Part shown: positions 33,418 to 41,300 of the stretch, piece by piece | How positions within the stretch are numbered: the first letter of the stretch is position 1 | Layout of the letters: each line of letters opens with the position of its first letter | Assembly (NCBI RefSeq): GCF_023218175.1 | Contig: NZ_JALPTH010000040.1 | Coordinates: forward strand, 1 to 53,172 | Direction: 5' to 3' | From: Streptomyces lichenis | GTDB lineage: Bacteria; Actinomycetota; Actinomycetes; Streptomycetales; Streptomycetaceae | DNA: 53,172 nucleotides | Notes under the pieces: generated by a model | Databases searched by the model: none | Told to the model about the DNA's origin: nothing | What the model saw: only the letters and a program-made list of their open reading frames with translations | Translations under genes and position numbers: made by a program

Positions 33418-34890
33418 GCCCGTTCCGCTGGCGCCCGCGCGGACCAGCCGGGCCGCCGCGGCGAGGCGGGCGGCGGCCTCGTCGGCGACCGGGCCGGCCA
33501 CCGTGAAGGGGAGCCGCACATAGCCCTCGAAGGCGCCGTCCACCCCGAAGCGCGGTCCGGACGGCACCCGGATGCCGACCCGCTCCCCCACCTCCGCCAG
33601 CCGGGAGCCGGACAGCCCCCCGGTGCGCACCCAGAGGGTCAGCCCGCCCCGGGGCACCTCGAACTCCCAGTCCGGCAGCTCCCGGCGGACCGCCTCGACC
33701 AGGGTGTCGCGGTTCTCCCGGGCCTGGGCGCGGCGCAGCGCGACCGCCTCCTCCCAGCCGCCGCCCCGCATCAGCCAGGTGACGGCGAGCTGCTCCAGCA
33801 CCGGGGTGCCCAGGTCGGCGTAGGCGCGGGCGGCGACCAGTGAGCGGATCACCTCGGGTGAGGCGCGCACCCAGCCGATCCGCAGCCCGGCCCAGAACGC
33901 CTTGCTGGCCGAGCCGACGGTGAGCACGGTGCCGCCGGCCGGGTCGTAGGAGCAGACCGGCCGGGGCAACTCGATGCCGTCCTCCAGATGGAGCTCGGAC
34001 ATGGTCTCGTCGACGACCAGGACGGTGCCGGCCGAGCGGGCCGCGTCCACCAGGGCCCGGCGCTGGTCGTCGTCGGCGAGTGCCCCGGTCGGGTTGTGGA
34101 AGTCGGCGACCACATAGGCGAGCCGAGGGGCGGCGTCCCGCAGCACCTGCCGCCAGCGGGGCAGGTCCCAGCCGGACAGCCCCTCGGCCATGGCCACCGG
34201 CACCAGCCGGGCGCCCGCCTCCCGCATCAGCTGGAGGATGTTGGCGTAGGAGGGGGATTCCACGGCGATCCGCTCGCCGCGGCCCGCGAAGAGGTGGCAG
34301 ATGGCGTCGATGGCGCCCATCGCCCCGGTGGTGACCATGATCTGCTCGGGCATGGTGGGGATGCCCCGGCGGGTGTAGCGGTCGGCGATCGTCTGCCGCA
34401 GCGCCGGCAGCCCGGCCGGGTAGTCGCCGTGGGTGTGGGCGTAGGGCGGCAGGTCCTCCAGCGCGCCGTGGAAGGCGCGGGAGAGCCAGGGCTCGGGCGC
34501 GGGCAGGGCGGCACAGCCGAGGTCGATCAGGGAGCCCAGCGACTCCGGGGGCAGCGGTTCCAGGCCGCGGGCGGGCAGCGGGTTGCCGGCCGGTACGGCG
34601 GTCCAGCTGCCGGCGCCGCGGCGGGACTCCAGGAACCCCTCGGCGCGCAGCGCCTCGTAGGCGGCGGCGACCGTGGTGCGGCTGACGGACAGCGCCAGGG
34701 CGAGCTCGCGCTCGGCGGGCAGCCGGGTGGCGACCGGGACGCGGCCCTCCAGCACCAGCAGCCGGATGCCGTCGGCGAGCGCCCGGTAGGCGGGCGGGCG
34801 GCGGGTCCCGGGGCCGGCCGGGCGGGTCTGCTGCGCGCCGAGTTGCCGGGCCAGTTGGGCGGCGCCCACCGCTGAGGTCCAGTCAGCCAT
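33391..34890 (-). CDS. MocR-family (GntR plus aminotransferase-like) regulator, YczR type
   Basis: 499 residues: N-terminal GntR winged helix (AYRALADGIRLLVLEGRVPVATRLPAERELALALSVSRTTVAAAYEAL in outline) joined to a fold-type I aminotransferase-like domain with the PLP lysine in VGSASKAFWAGLRIGW and the FHNPTGALADDDQR and VDETMSELHLEDG motifs. MocR proteins are PLP-sensing regulators. It is divergent from a YczE-like membrane protein gene, the pairing known for the YczR subgroup, so it probably controls that gene. Codon use is normal. Confidence 0.93.
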   Translation of the reverse strand: MADWTSAVGAAQLARQLGAQQTRPAGPGTRRPPAYRALADGIRLLVLEGRVPVATRLPAERELALALSVSRTTVAAAYEALRAEGFLESRRGAGSWTAVPAGNPLPARGLEPLPPESLGSLIDLGCAALPAPEPWLSRAFHGALEDLPPYAHTHGDYPAGLPALRQTIADRYTRRGIPTMPEQIMVTTGAMGAIDAICHLFAGRGERIAVESPSYANILQLMREAGARLVPVAMAEGLSGWDLPRWRQVLRDAAPRLAYVVADFHNPTGALADDDQRRALVDAARSAGTVLVVDETMSELHLEDGIELPRPVCSYDPAGGTVLTVGSASKAFWAGLRIGWVRASPEVIRSLVAARAYADLGTPVLEQLAVTWLMRGGGWEEAVALRRAQARENRDTLVEAVRRELPDWEFEVPRGGLTLWVRTGGLSGSRLAEVGERVGIRVPSGPRFGVDGAFEGYVRLPFTVAGPVADEAAARLAAAARLVRAGASGTGETPRTFVA

Positions 34891-34895
34891 GGAAA

Positions 34896-34969
34896 TCAGT
34901 CCACCTTCCTCGAATTGGCCGTGTTCGCCAGCCGAAAGCCTGCCACAGGGTGGTCGAAGTCAGTCCACC
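34896..34969. promoter_or_regulatory. Direct repeats in the MocR/YczE divergent region
   Basis: TCAGTCCACC occurs at 34896-34905 and again at 34960-34969. The second copy is preceded by GGTGG (34949-34953), forming GGTGG-N11-CCACC. MocR regulators are known to bind direct repeats in their divergent promoters, often with a TGGAC-like core, which is present here as GGTGGACTGA on the other strand. Confidence 0.6.
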
Positions 34970-34992
34970 ATCACTCCAGCGGGGGGCGCAAC

Positions 34993-35739
34993 ATGTCCAC
35001 TACACCAGGCCGGGCAGCCGGCATACCGGGCGATACGGCCGCCGCCCGGCACCTCCTCCGCCGGCTGTTCCAGCTGTACGCCGGGCTGGCCCTGTACGGC
35101 TTCAGCTCGGCCCTGCTGGTCCGCAGCGGCCTCGGGCTCGAACCGTGGAACGTGCTGCACCAGGGCCTCGCCGAGCGGACCGGGCTGTCCATGGGGGTCG
35201 TCCTCACCCTCCTCGGCGCCCTGGTGCTGCTGCTGTGGATCCCGCTGCGCCAGCGCCCGGGGCTGGGCACCGTCTCCAATGTGCTGGTCATCGGCGCGGC
35301 GATGGACGCCTCGCTCCGGCTGGTCCCGGACGTGCACGGGCTGTCCGCGCAGACCGGGCTGACGGCGGCCGGGATCGTCCTCAACGGCATCGCCACCGGT
35401 CTGTACATCGCCGCCCGGTTCGGCCCGGGCCCGCGCGACGGGCTGATGACCGGGCTGCACCGGCGCACCGGCCGCTCGATCCGGCTGATCCGCACGGTCA
35501 TCGAGGTGTCGGTGGTGGCCACCGGCTTCGCGCTCGGCGGTTCGGTGGGGGTGGGCACCCTGCTGTACGCGCTGGCCATCGGTCCGCTGGCCCAGTTCTT
35601 CCTGCGGTTCTTCGACATTCCGGGCGCCGGGGCGGGCACCGTGGTCGCCACCGGGACGCCGGCCGCGCCGGAGGTGGACGGCGGGACCGGGACCTCGGTG
35701 GGCCCGGCCCGGGGAGCAGGGGCGATACTGCGGCGGTGA
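34993..35739 (+). CDS. YczE-like integral membrane protein
   Basis: 248-residue protein of about five membrane segments. Family pattern: LYGFSSALLVRSGLGLEPWNVLHQGLAERTGLSMGVVLTLLGALVLL (in outline), then GTVSNVLVIGAAMD, and GPGPRDGLMTGLHRRTG with SVGVGTLLYALAIGPLAQFFL. The function of YczE/YitT-like membrane proteins is not settled; some are suspected transporters. ATG 34993 follows GGGGGG; an upstream ATG at 34915 would add a non-family extension. The tail after residue 205 is Gly/Thr/Ala-rich. Its stop overlaps the next gene (GTGA). Confidence 0.85.
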   Translation: MSTTPGRAAGIPGDTAAARHLLRRLFQLYAGLALYGFSSALLVRSGLGLEPWNVLHQGLAERTGLSMGVVLTLLGALVLLLWIPLRQRPGLGTVSNVLVIGAAMDASLRLVPDVHGLSAQTGLTAAGIVLNGIATGLYIAARFGPGPRDGLMTGLHRRTGRSIRLIRTVIEVSVVATGFALGGSVGVGTLLYALAIGPLAQFFLRFFDIPGAGAGTVVATGTPAAPEVDGGTGTSVGPARGAGAILRR

Positions 35740-36521
35740 GCGCTCGCGTACCCCAGCCCGTACCCCGTCCCCATCCCTATCTGGACCACCCGCTCCCCCT
35801 GCCGTTCGCCCACCGCGGCGGAGCGGCGGACGGCCTGGAGAACACCGCGGCCGCGTTCCGCCGGGCCACCGCGGCGGGTTACCGCTACTTCGAGACGGAC
35901 GTGCACACCACGGCCGACGGCCGGCTGGTCGCCTTCCACGACGCCACCCTGGACCGGGTGACCGACGCCCGGGGCAGGATCGGGGAGCTGCCGTGGAGCG
36001 CGGTGGCCGAGGCCAGGGTCGGGGGCACCGAGCCGCTGCCGCTCTTCGAGGAGCTGCTGGAGGAGTTCCCGCACGCCCGGTGGAACGTGGACCTCAAGGC
36101 CGAGTCCGCGCTGCGGCCGCTGGTCGACCTCGTCCGGCGCACCGGCGCCTGGGACCGGGTATGCGTCGGCTCCTTCGACGAGGGCCGGGTCGCCCGGGCC
36201 GTACGGCTGGCCGGTCCCCGGCTGGCCACCTCCTACGGGGTGCGCGGGGTGCTGGCGCTGCGGCTGCGTTCGCTCGGTGTCCCGGTGCCGCTGCGGCCGG
36301 GCGCGGTGGCGGCGCAGGTGCCCGAGACGCAGGGCGGGGTGCGGGTGGTGGACCGGCGGTTCGTGGCGACCGCGCACCGGCTCGGCCTCCAGGTGCATGT
36401 GTGGACGGTGAACGCACCGGATCGGATGGCCCGTCTCCTCGACCTGGGGGTCGATGGCATCATGACCGATCATCTTCAGACGCTGCGCGGGGTCCTCACC
36501 GAACGGGGAGCCTGGGTCTGA
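35736..36521 (+). CDS. Glycerophosphodiester phosphodiesterase
   Basis: Hydrolyses glycerophosphodiesters to glycerol 3-phosphate and an alcohol. The 261-residue product has the GDPD-family marks: FAHRGGAADGLENTAAAFRRA with catalytic His-Arg, YFETDVHTTADGRLVAFHD with the metal-binding Glu, Asp and second catalytic His, WNVDLKAE, and VHVWTVNAPDRMARLLDLGVDGIMTDHL at the end of the TIM barrel. No signal peptide, so cytosolic. Its GTG overlaps the YczE-like gene stop by 4 bases, indicating one transcript. Confidence 0.93.
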   Translation: MSARVPQPVPRPHPYLDHPLPLPFAHRGGAADGLENTAAAFRRATAAGYRYFETDVHTTADGRLVAFHDATLDRVTDARGRIGELPWSAVAEARVGGTEPLPLFEELLEEFPHARWNVDLKAESALRPLVDLVRRTGAWDRVCVGSFDEGRVARAVRLAGPRLATSYGVRGVLALRLRSLGVPVPLRPGAVAAQVPETQGGVRVVDRRFVATAHRLGLQVHVWTVNAPDRMARLLDLGVDGIMTDHLQTLRGVLTERGAWV

Positions 36522-36578
36522 GGTCCGGGGCCCGCTCTCCACGGGGCGGAGCGCCGGGCCGGCACCGAGGGGGCGGCA

Positions 36579-37967
36579 ATGGACACACGCACCACCGGCC
36601 ACCCGCCCGACGGGGCGGACGGCCCGGACGGGGCGGAGGACGCGGCGGCGCGGGCGGCCCGGCGGCGGGAGCAGCGCGGCTGGTACTTCTACGACTTCGC
36701 CTGCTCGGTGTACTCCACCAGCGTGCTGACGGTCTTCGTCGGGCCGTATCTGACCTCCGTCGCCAAGGCGGCGGCGGATCCGGACGGCTTCGTCCACCCG
36801 CTGGGCATCCCGGTACGGGCGGGGTCGGTCTTCCCGTACGCGGTGTCCGCCTCGCTGGTGCTGGCCGTGCTGCTGATGCCGCTGGCCGGAGCCGCGGCGG
36901 ACCGCAGCGGGCGCCGCAAGCCGCTGCTGGCGCTGGCCGCCTATGTGGGCGCGGGCGCCACGGCCGGGCTGTTCTTCCTGGACGGCGACCGTTATCTGCT
37001 GGGCGCCGGGCTGCTGATCGTGGCGAACGCGGCGCTGGCGGTGTCGATGGCGCTCTACAACGCCTATCTGCCGCAGATCGCCGCCCCGCACGAGCGGGAC
37101 GCGGTCTCCTCGCGGGGCTGGGCGTTCGGCTACACCTCCGGTGCGCTGGTGCTGGTGCTGGACCTGGTGCTCTACACCGGCCATGAGTCCTTCGGGCTGT
37201 CGGAGTCGGAGGCGGTCCGGATCTGTCTGGCCTCGGCCGGGCTGTGGTGGGGCGCGTTCACCGTCGTTCCGCTGCGGCGGCTGCGCGACCGGCGGCTGCC
37301 GCGTACGGAGGGGGCCGAGGCGGCCGGTTCGGGGTGGCGGCAGCTGCGGGCCACCCTGAAGGACATGCGCCGCCATCCGCTGACGCTCGCCTTCCTGCTG
37401 GCGTACCTGCTCTACAACGACGGTGTGCAGACGGTGATCTCCCAGGCCTCGGTGTTCGGCTCGGAGGAGCTGGGCCTGGACCAGACGACGCTGATCACGG
37501 CGGTGCTGCTGGTGCAGGTGCTGGCGGTGGCGGGCGCGCTGGGGATGGGCCGGCTGGCCCGGGCGTACGGCGCCAAGCGCACCATCCTCGCCTCGCTCGC
37601 CCTGTGGACGGCGATCCTGGCCGCCGGCTACTTCCTGCCGGCCGGTGCCCCGGTGTGGTTCTACGCGCTGGCGGCGGCCATCGGGCTGGTGCTGGGCGGC
37701 AGCCAGGCGCTGTCCCGGTCGCTGTTCTCGCATCTGGTCCCGGCGGGCAAGGAGGCGGAGTACTTCGCGGCGTACGAGATGTCCGACCGCGGGGTGAGCT
37801 GGCTGGGGCCGCTGGTGTTCGGCCTCGCCTACCAGCTCACCGGCAGCTACCGGGACGCGATCGCCTCCCTGGTGGTGTTCTTCGCGCTCGGCTTCGTGCT
37901 GCTGGCCAGGGTGCCGGTGCGCCGGGCGGTCGCGGCGGCGGGCAACCCGGTGCCGGGGCGGTTGTAG
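36579..37967 (+). CDS. Atg22/UMF1-like MFS transporter
   Basis: 462 residues with about 11-12 membrane segments. The vacuole-effluxer Atg22-like pattern is seen in RGWYFYDFACSVYSTSVLTVFVGPYL, PLAGAAADRSGRRKPLLAL, NAYLPQIAAPHERDAVSSRGWAFGY, FLLAYLLYNDGVQTVISQASVFGSEEL and LGGSQALSRSLFSHLVPAGKEAEYFAAYE (all in outline). Atg22 relatives export amino acids in yeast; the bacterial substrate is not known. It follows the diesterase gene by 57 bases on the same strand and may be co-transcribed. Confidence 0.9.
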   Translation: MDTRTTGHPPDGADGPDGAEDAAARAARRREQRGWYFYDFACSVYSTSVLTVFVGPYLTSVAKAAADPDGFVHPLGIPVRAGSVFPYAVSASLVLAVLLMPLAGAAADRSGRRKPLLALAAYVGAGATAGLFFLDGDRYLLGAGLLIVANAALAVSMALYNAYLPQIAAPHERDAVSSRGWAFGYTSGALVLVLDLVLYTGHESFGLSESEAVRICLASAGLWWGAFTVVPLRRLRDRRLPRTEGAEAAGSGWRQLRATLKDMRRHPLTLAFLLAYLLYNDGVQTVISQASVFGSEELGLDQTTLITAVLLVQVLAVAGALGMGRLARAYGAKRTILASLALWTAILAAGYFLPAGAPVWFYALAAAIGLVLGGSQALSRSLFSHLVPAGKEAEYFAAYEMSDRGVSWLGPLVFGLAYQLTGSYRDAIASLVVFFALGFVLLARVPVRRAVAAAGNPVPGRL

Positions 37968-38261
37968 CCCGGGGTCGAAGGCGCCGTGTCGGCGGGTGCG
38001 GTTTGAACACGACCACCGAAGACCGGTACTGTACGTCTTTGGCCTGCCTGGCGGACCGTTACTGCGTGCCGCCATGTCCGAGACACTGGGTTACATCTCT
38101 GTTCAGATGTGACAAACCGGGCAGTGGTGGGTACAACAAGGGGCGGCACGACGGGCGACGCATGACCCGGAACGGGAATCTTATCCGCCGACCGGACGTT
38201 GACCGGATGACGACGACAGCGACACCTGTCCTGTGGGCGACAAGCCCGGGAGGCACGATTC
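37968..38261 (+). promoter_or_regulatory. rbpA upstream region with palindrome
   Basis: 294 bases before rbpA. ACATCT (38093-38098) and AGATGT (38105-38110) form an inverted repeat around CTGTTC, in an unusually AT-rich stretch (GGGTTACATCTCTGTTCAG) that may be a second promoter or operator. The sigma-R-type promoter at 38175-38200 and the ribosome site GGGAGG close to the ATG are given elsewhere or here as the likely start of transcription. Confidence 0.55.
38175..38200 (+). promoter_or_regulatory. Sigma-R-type promoter of rbpA
   Basis: GGAAT (38175-38179), 18 bases, GTT (38198-38200): an exact match to the known sigma-R consensus GGAAT-N18-19-GTT. It lies about 62 bases before the rbpA start. 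In S. coelicolor rbpA is known to be part of the thiol-oxidative-stress regulon of sigma-R, so the same control is expected here. Confidence 0.85.
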
Positions 38262-38636
38262 ATGAGTGAGCGAGCTCTTCGCGGCACGCGCCTCGTGGTG
38301 ACCAGCTACGAGACCGACCGCGGCATCGATCTGGCCCCGCGCCAGGCGGTGGAGTACGCATGCGAGAAGGGGCATCGTTTCGAGATGCCGTTCTCGGTCG
38401 AGGCGGAGATTCCGCCGGAGTGGGAGTGCAAGGTCTGCGGTAGCCAGGCGCTCCTGGTGGACGGGGACGGCCCCGAGGAGAAGAAGGGCAAGCCTGCGCG
38501 TACGCACTGGGACATGCTCATGGAGCGGCGTACGCGTGAGGAGCTGGAGGAGGTGCTGGCCGAGAGGCTGGCGGTCCTGCGCTCCGGCGCCATGAACATC
38601 GCCGTGCATCCGCGCGACAGCCGGAAGTCCGCCTGA
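38262..38636 (+). CDS. rbpA: RNA polymerase-binding protein RbpA
   Basis: Actinobacterial transcription factor that binds RNA polymerase and the principal sigma factor and helps open promoters. The 124-residue product is nearly canonical: RALRGTRLVVTSYETDRG, zinc-type ligands Cys34, His38, Cys56, Cys59, and the sigma-interacting end THWDMLMERRTREELEEVLAERL. Start supported by GGGAGG. A sigma-R promoter and a very strong terminator delimit a single-gene transcript. Confidence 0.98.
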   Translation: MSERALRGTRLVVTSYETDRGIDLAPRQAVEYACEKGHRFEMPFSVEAEIPPEWECKVCGSQALLVDGDGPEEKKGKPARTHWDMLMERRTREELEEVLAERLAVLRSGAMNIAVHPRDSRKSA

Positions 38637-38723
38637 GGCGGACGGCCGGAGGTCCGCCCGGCCGGATGCCCTCCTGAGGTGACCGCCTGACGGCGGGTGC
38701 CCGGCGCACGGCGGCAGAGCACC

Positions 38724-38772
38724 ACGCCGAGGGGCGGCGGTACGTGATCCACGTACCGCCGCCCCTCGGCGT
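38724..38772. terminator. Very strong bidirectional terminator after rbpA
   Basis: A perfect 23-base stem (38724-38746 with 38750-38772, starting ACGCCGAGGGG and ending CCCCTCGGCGT) around a 3-base ATC loop, followed by TTCC. It lies between the convergent rbpA and fxsA genes. Confidence 0.9.
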
Positions 38773-38804
38773 TTCCGTGGCACCGGCACTCGGCCGGCCG
38801 CCGG

Positions 38805-39386
38805 TCAGCGGTCGAGGGGCGGGCGCCGGCCGGGGTCGCCGCCGGTGTCCTGGCGCGGCGGGGTGTCGTCGCGGATGACCTCGCCCTGGACCACCTTGCC
38901 GTCCGGGCGGTGCATCCGGGCCTGCTGGAAGGCACCGCCGAGAGTGCCGGGCGCCGCCGCCCGCATCCTGCGCTCCAGCCGGCGTTCCGCGGTGCGGCCG
39001 ACGGCGGTGCGGAGCGGCGGGACGAGCAGCAGCAGACCGGCCGCGTCGGTGACCAGTCCGGGGAGGATCAGCAGCAGTCCGGCGAGCATCAGCAGCCCGT
39101 TGCCCTCACTGCCGCGACCGGTGGGCGGGGCGGCTCCGGGCTCCTGCTGGCGCTGGACGGTCTCCTGGAGGTTGCGGAAGGCCCGGCGGCCGGCCCGCTT
39201 CACCACCGCCCCGCCGAGCAGGGCGGCACCGGCGAGCAGGGCGAACACGGTGAGGCCGCCGGCCGCGTCGGCCACCAGGATCAGCAGCCAGATCTCCAGC
39301 ACCAGCCAGGCGGCGAGGGCGAGCGGGACCAGGGAGCGGGCTCGGGAGCGCTTGCGGGTGTCGGGGGGCGGTGCACCGGTCGTCAT
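38805..39386 (-). CDS. fxsA: FxsA-family membrane protein
   Basis: 193 residues. FxsA pattern: VLEIWLLILVADAAGGLTVFALLAGAALLGGAVVKRAGRRAFRNLQ (in outline), then LLMLAGLLLILPGLVTDAAGLLLLVPPLR, giving three to four membrane segments with a cytosolic tail. FxsA is named for suppression of F-exclusion of phage T7 in E. coli; the normal role is not known. The start at 39386 has its GGGAG very close to the ATG, so the exact start is uncertain. Last of a minus-strand group after ppm1 and an ankyrin gene. Confidence 0.9.
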   Translation of the reverse strand: MTTGAPPPDTRKRSRARSLVPLALAAWLVLEIWLLILVADAAGGLTVFALLAGAALLGGAVVKRAGRRAFRNLQETVQRQQEPGAAPPTGRGSEGNGLLMLAGLLLILPGLVTDAAGLLLLVPPLRTAVGRTAERRLERRMRAAAPGTLGGAFQQARMHRPDGKVVQGEVIRDDTPPRQDTGGDPGRRPPLDR

Positions 39387-39442
39387 GCTCCCAGTGTGCC
39401 GAAGCGCTGGTCGTACCGGCGTAAGAGGGCCGGGGCAGGGGA

Positions 39443-39856
39443 TCAGCGGGTGGCGGCGAGCAGCAGCTTCGCGGTCTCCGGGTGGGGGCCGGCCTCGGCC
39501 CACTCCAGCGGGGTGCGCCCCTGGCCGTCGTCCTCGCGGAGGGCCGGATCGGCCCCGTACGCCAGGAGTGCGCGTACCGCCTCGGTGTGGCCCCAGCAGG
39601 CGGCGGCGCACAGGGGGGTGCCCTCGGAGCCGGGGCCGGCGCTCTCCCGGTCGGGTGAGGCGCCGGCCCGCAGCAGCAGGCCGGCGGTCTCGGCGTCACC
39701 GTGCACCGAGGCGGCGTAGAGGGCGGTGGTGCCCTGGGTGTCGGCCGTGTCCGGGTGGAGCCCGGTGCGCAGCACCGCCCGCACGGTGGCGGGGTCCTCG
39801 CTCCCCGCCGCCCAGACCAGTCGGCCGGCCAGTTTCCTCCGCAGCCGGCTCTTCAC
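39443..39856 (-). CDS. Ankyrin-repeat protein (137 aa)
   Basis: Three to four ankyrin repeats: DPATVRAVLRTGLHPDTADTQGTTALYAASVHGDAETAGLLLRAGASPDRE (in outline), GTPLCAAACWGHTEAVRALLAYGADPAL and GRTPLEWAEAGPHPETAKLLL. GTG start with AAGGGGGG upstream. It lies 31 bases after the mannosyltransferase gene and 56 bases before fxsA, likely one transcript; no clear functional link. Distinct from the ankyrin gene at 30.2 kb. Confidence 0.88.
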   Translation of the reverse strand: MKSRLRRKLAGRLVWAAGSEDPATVRAVLRTGLHPDTADTQGTTALYAASVHGDAETAGLLLRAGASPDRESAGPGSEGTPLCAAACWGHTEAVRALLAYGADPALREDDGQGRTPLEWAEAGPHPETAKLLLAATR

Positions 39857-39887
39857 GCCGCCCCCCTTGTCCGTCCGTGTGCCCGGG

Positions 39888-40700
39888 TCAGCGGCCGGGC
39901 TCGCCGGGCTCCCGGGGCGGGCGGCCGGAGCCGTCCTGGCCGCCGCGGCCGAGCAGCTTCCCGGCGCGGGAGCCGACGCCCCAGGCGGTGACCCGCCAGA
40001 GCGCCTCGACCACGATGTCCTTGCTCATCTTGGAGTCGCCGAGCTCGCGCTCCACGAAGGTGATGGGCACCTCGACCACGTGGTAGCCGGCGGTGACCGC
40101 GCGCCGGGCCAGGTCCACCTGGAAGCAGTACCCCTGGGAGGCGACCTCCTCCAGGCCCAGGCCCTCCAGGGTCTCCTTGCGGAAGGCCCGGAAGCCGCCG
40201 GTCACATCGCGGATCGGGACGTCGAGCAGCAGCCGGGAGTAGGTGCTGCCGCCCCGGGAGAGGATCTCGCGGTGCTTGGGCCAGTTGACCACCCGGCCGC
40301 CCGGCACCCAGCGGGAGCCCAGCACCAGGTCGGCGCCCTTGAGCGCGGTCAGCAGCCGGGGCAGTTCCTCGGGCTGGTGGGAGCCGTCGGCGTCCATCTC
40401 GACCAGCACGCCGTAGCCCTGCTCGATGCCCCAGCGGAAGCCGGCCAGATAGGCGGCGCCCAGGCCTTCTTTGCCCTGGCGGTGCAGGACGTGGACGTGG
40501 TCGTCCTCGGCGGAGAGCTCGTCGGCGATCTTGCCGGTGCCGTCGGGGCTGTTGTCGTCCGCCACCAGGATGTGGGCCTCGGGCACCGCCTCGCGCACCC
40601 GGGTGACGATCGGCGTGATGTTCTCGGCCTCGTTGTAGGTCGGGATGATCACCAAGGCTCTGCCGAGCGGCCCGAAGCGCCTCTGGTCACCGTCGTTCAC
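39888..40700 (-). CDS. ppm1: Polyprenol-phosphate mannose synthase (Ppm1/DPMS-type GT2)
   Basis: Transfers mannose from GDP-mannose to polyprenol phosphate, giving the donor for protein O-mannosylation and wall glycolipids. The 270-residue cytosolic GT2 enzyme shows VIIPTYNEAENI, VADDNSPDGTGKIA, LGAAYLAGFRWG, the DXD-type VEMDADGSHQPEELPRLL, and SRWVPGGRVVNWPKHREILSRGG. The C-terminal basic tail (from residue 240) is not part of the catalytic core. Streptomyces Ppm1 is known to lack the lipid-anchored Lnt domain fused in mycobacteria, as here. GTG start with GAGGGG upstream. Confidence 0.93.
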   Translation of the reverse strand: MNDGDQRRFGPLGRALVIIPTYNEAENITPIVTRVREAVPEAHILVADDNSPDGTGKIADELSAEDDHVHVLHRQGKEGLGAAYLAGFRWGIEQGYGVLVEMDADGSHQPEELPRLLTALKGADLVLGSRWVPGGRVVNWPKHREILSRGGSTYSRLLLDVPIRDVTGGFRAFRKETLEGLGLEEVASQGYCFQVDLARRAVTAGYHVVEVPITFVERELGDSKMSKDIVVEALWRVTAWGVGSRAGKLLGRGGQDGSGRPPREPGEPGR

Positions 40701-41300
40701 TGCTGCCCCTCACGTCCGTACACGGATGACCACCATAGCGAGCCGCGGGCGGGGCCGGGTGGGCGGCGGCCGGGTGAGGGGAGGCGGAGCCCGCGGGCCG
40801 GGCGCCGGCGGGCGCCCATGGGGCCCGGAGTCCTTCGGGCCGACCTGGCGCCCGCTGGCTGCGGGTCGACCGAAAGCCGTTGTCTACTGAACGTCCGGGC
40901 CCCACCCGGGTCCGCACGCTCCCCCGCGCTCCGGGAACGCGCCCAGGAGCGGGAGGGACACCCTTCCGGCTCTCACCGGACCCGCTCACAAGGCGAGCGC
41001 GCTGGACCTGGCTCCCAGTGGCGGCGCGCCGGGTCGGCGTGCCACCCCATGGCCCAGCGGCACTCGACGACCGCGGGAACGGTCCGGCCGGACGGATGTC
41101 CTGGAGTGGACCCGGCCGAAACTACCCGTCCGCGACCGCGCGCTGTCAATACCCGAACCACCCGGTGGACGGCCGCTGAACAGCAGGTCACCGCGGATGG
41201 GTGGCGGATCGGCGGGGAAGATCCGCAGGTCGCACGGGCCCCGGCGGGCCGCCCGACGGACTCGGGCCGGAGTGCGGGCGGCGTCCGGAAAGCGCGTGCC
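40701..41300. other. 600-base stretch with no gene seen
   Basis: Between the ppm1 start and the amidohydrolase end (both minus strand). No frame with a good ribosome site or recognisable product. Two GC hairpins are present, GGGCGCC/GGCGCCC at 40800-40817 and GGCCCG/CGGGCC at 40822-40841, which could be terminators. The rest holds nothing I can name; the ppm1 promoter must lie near 40701-40800. Confidence 0.5.

Noticed and set aside
40701..41300. RNA gene or small protein in the 600-base gap.
   Set aside because: Only two short GC hairpins are seen; no tRNA-like fold, riboswitch pattern or credible frame.
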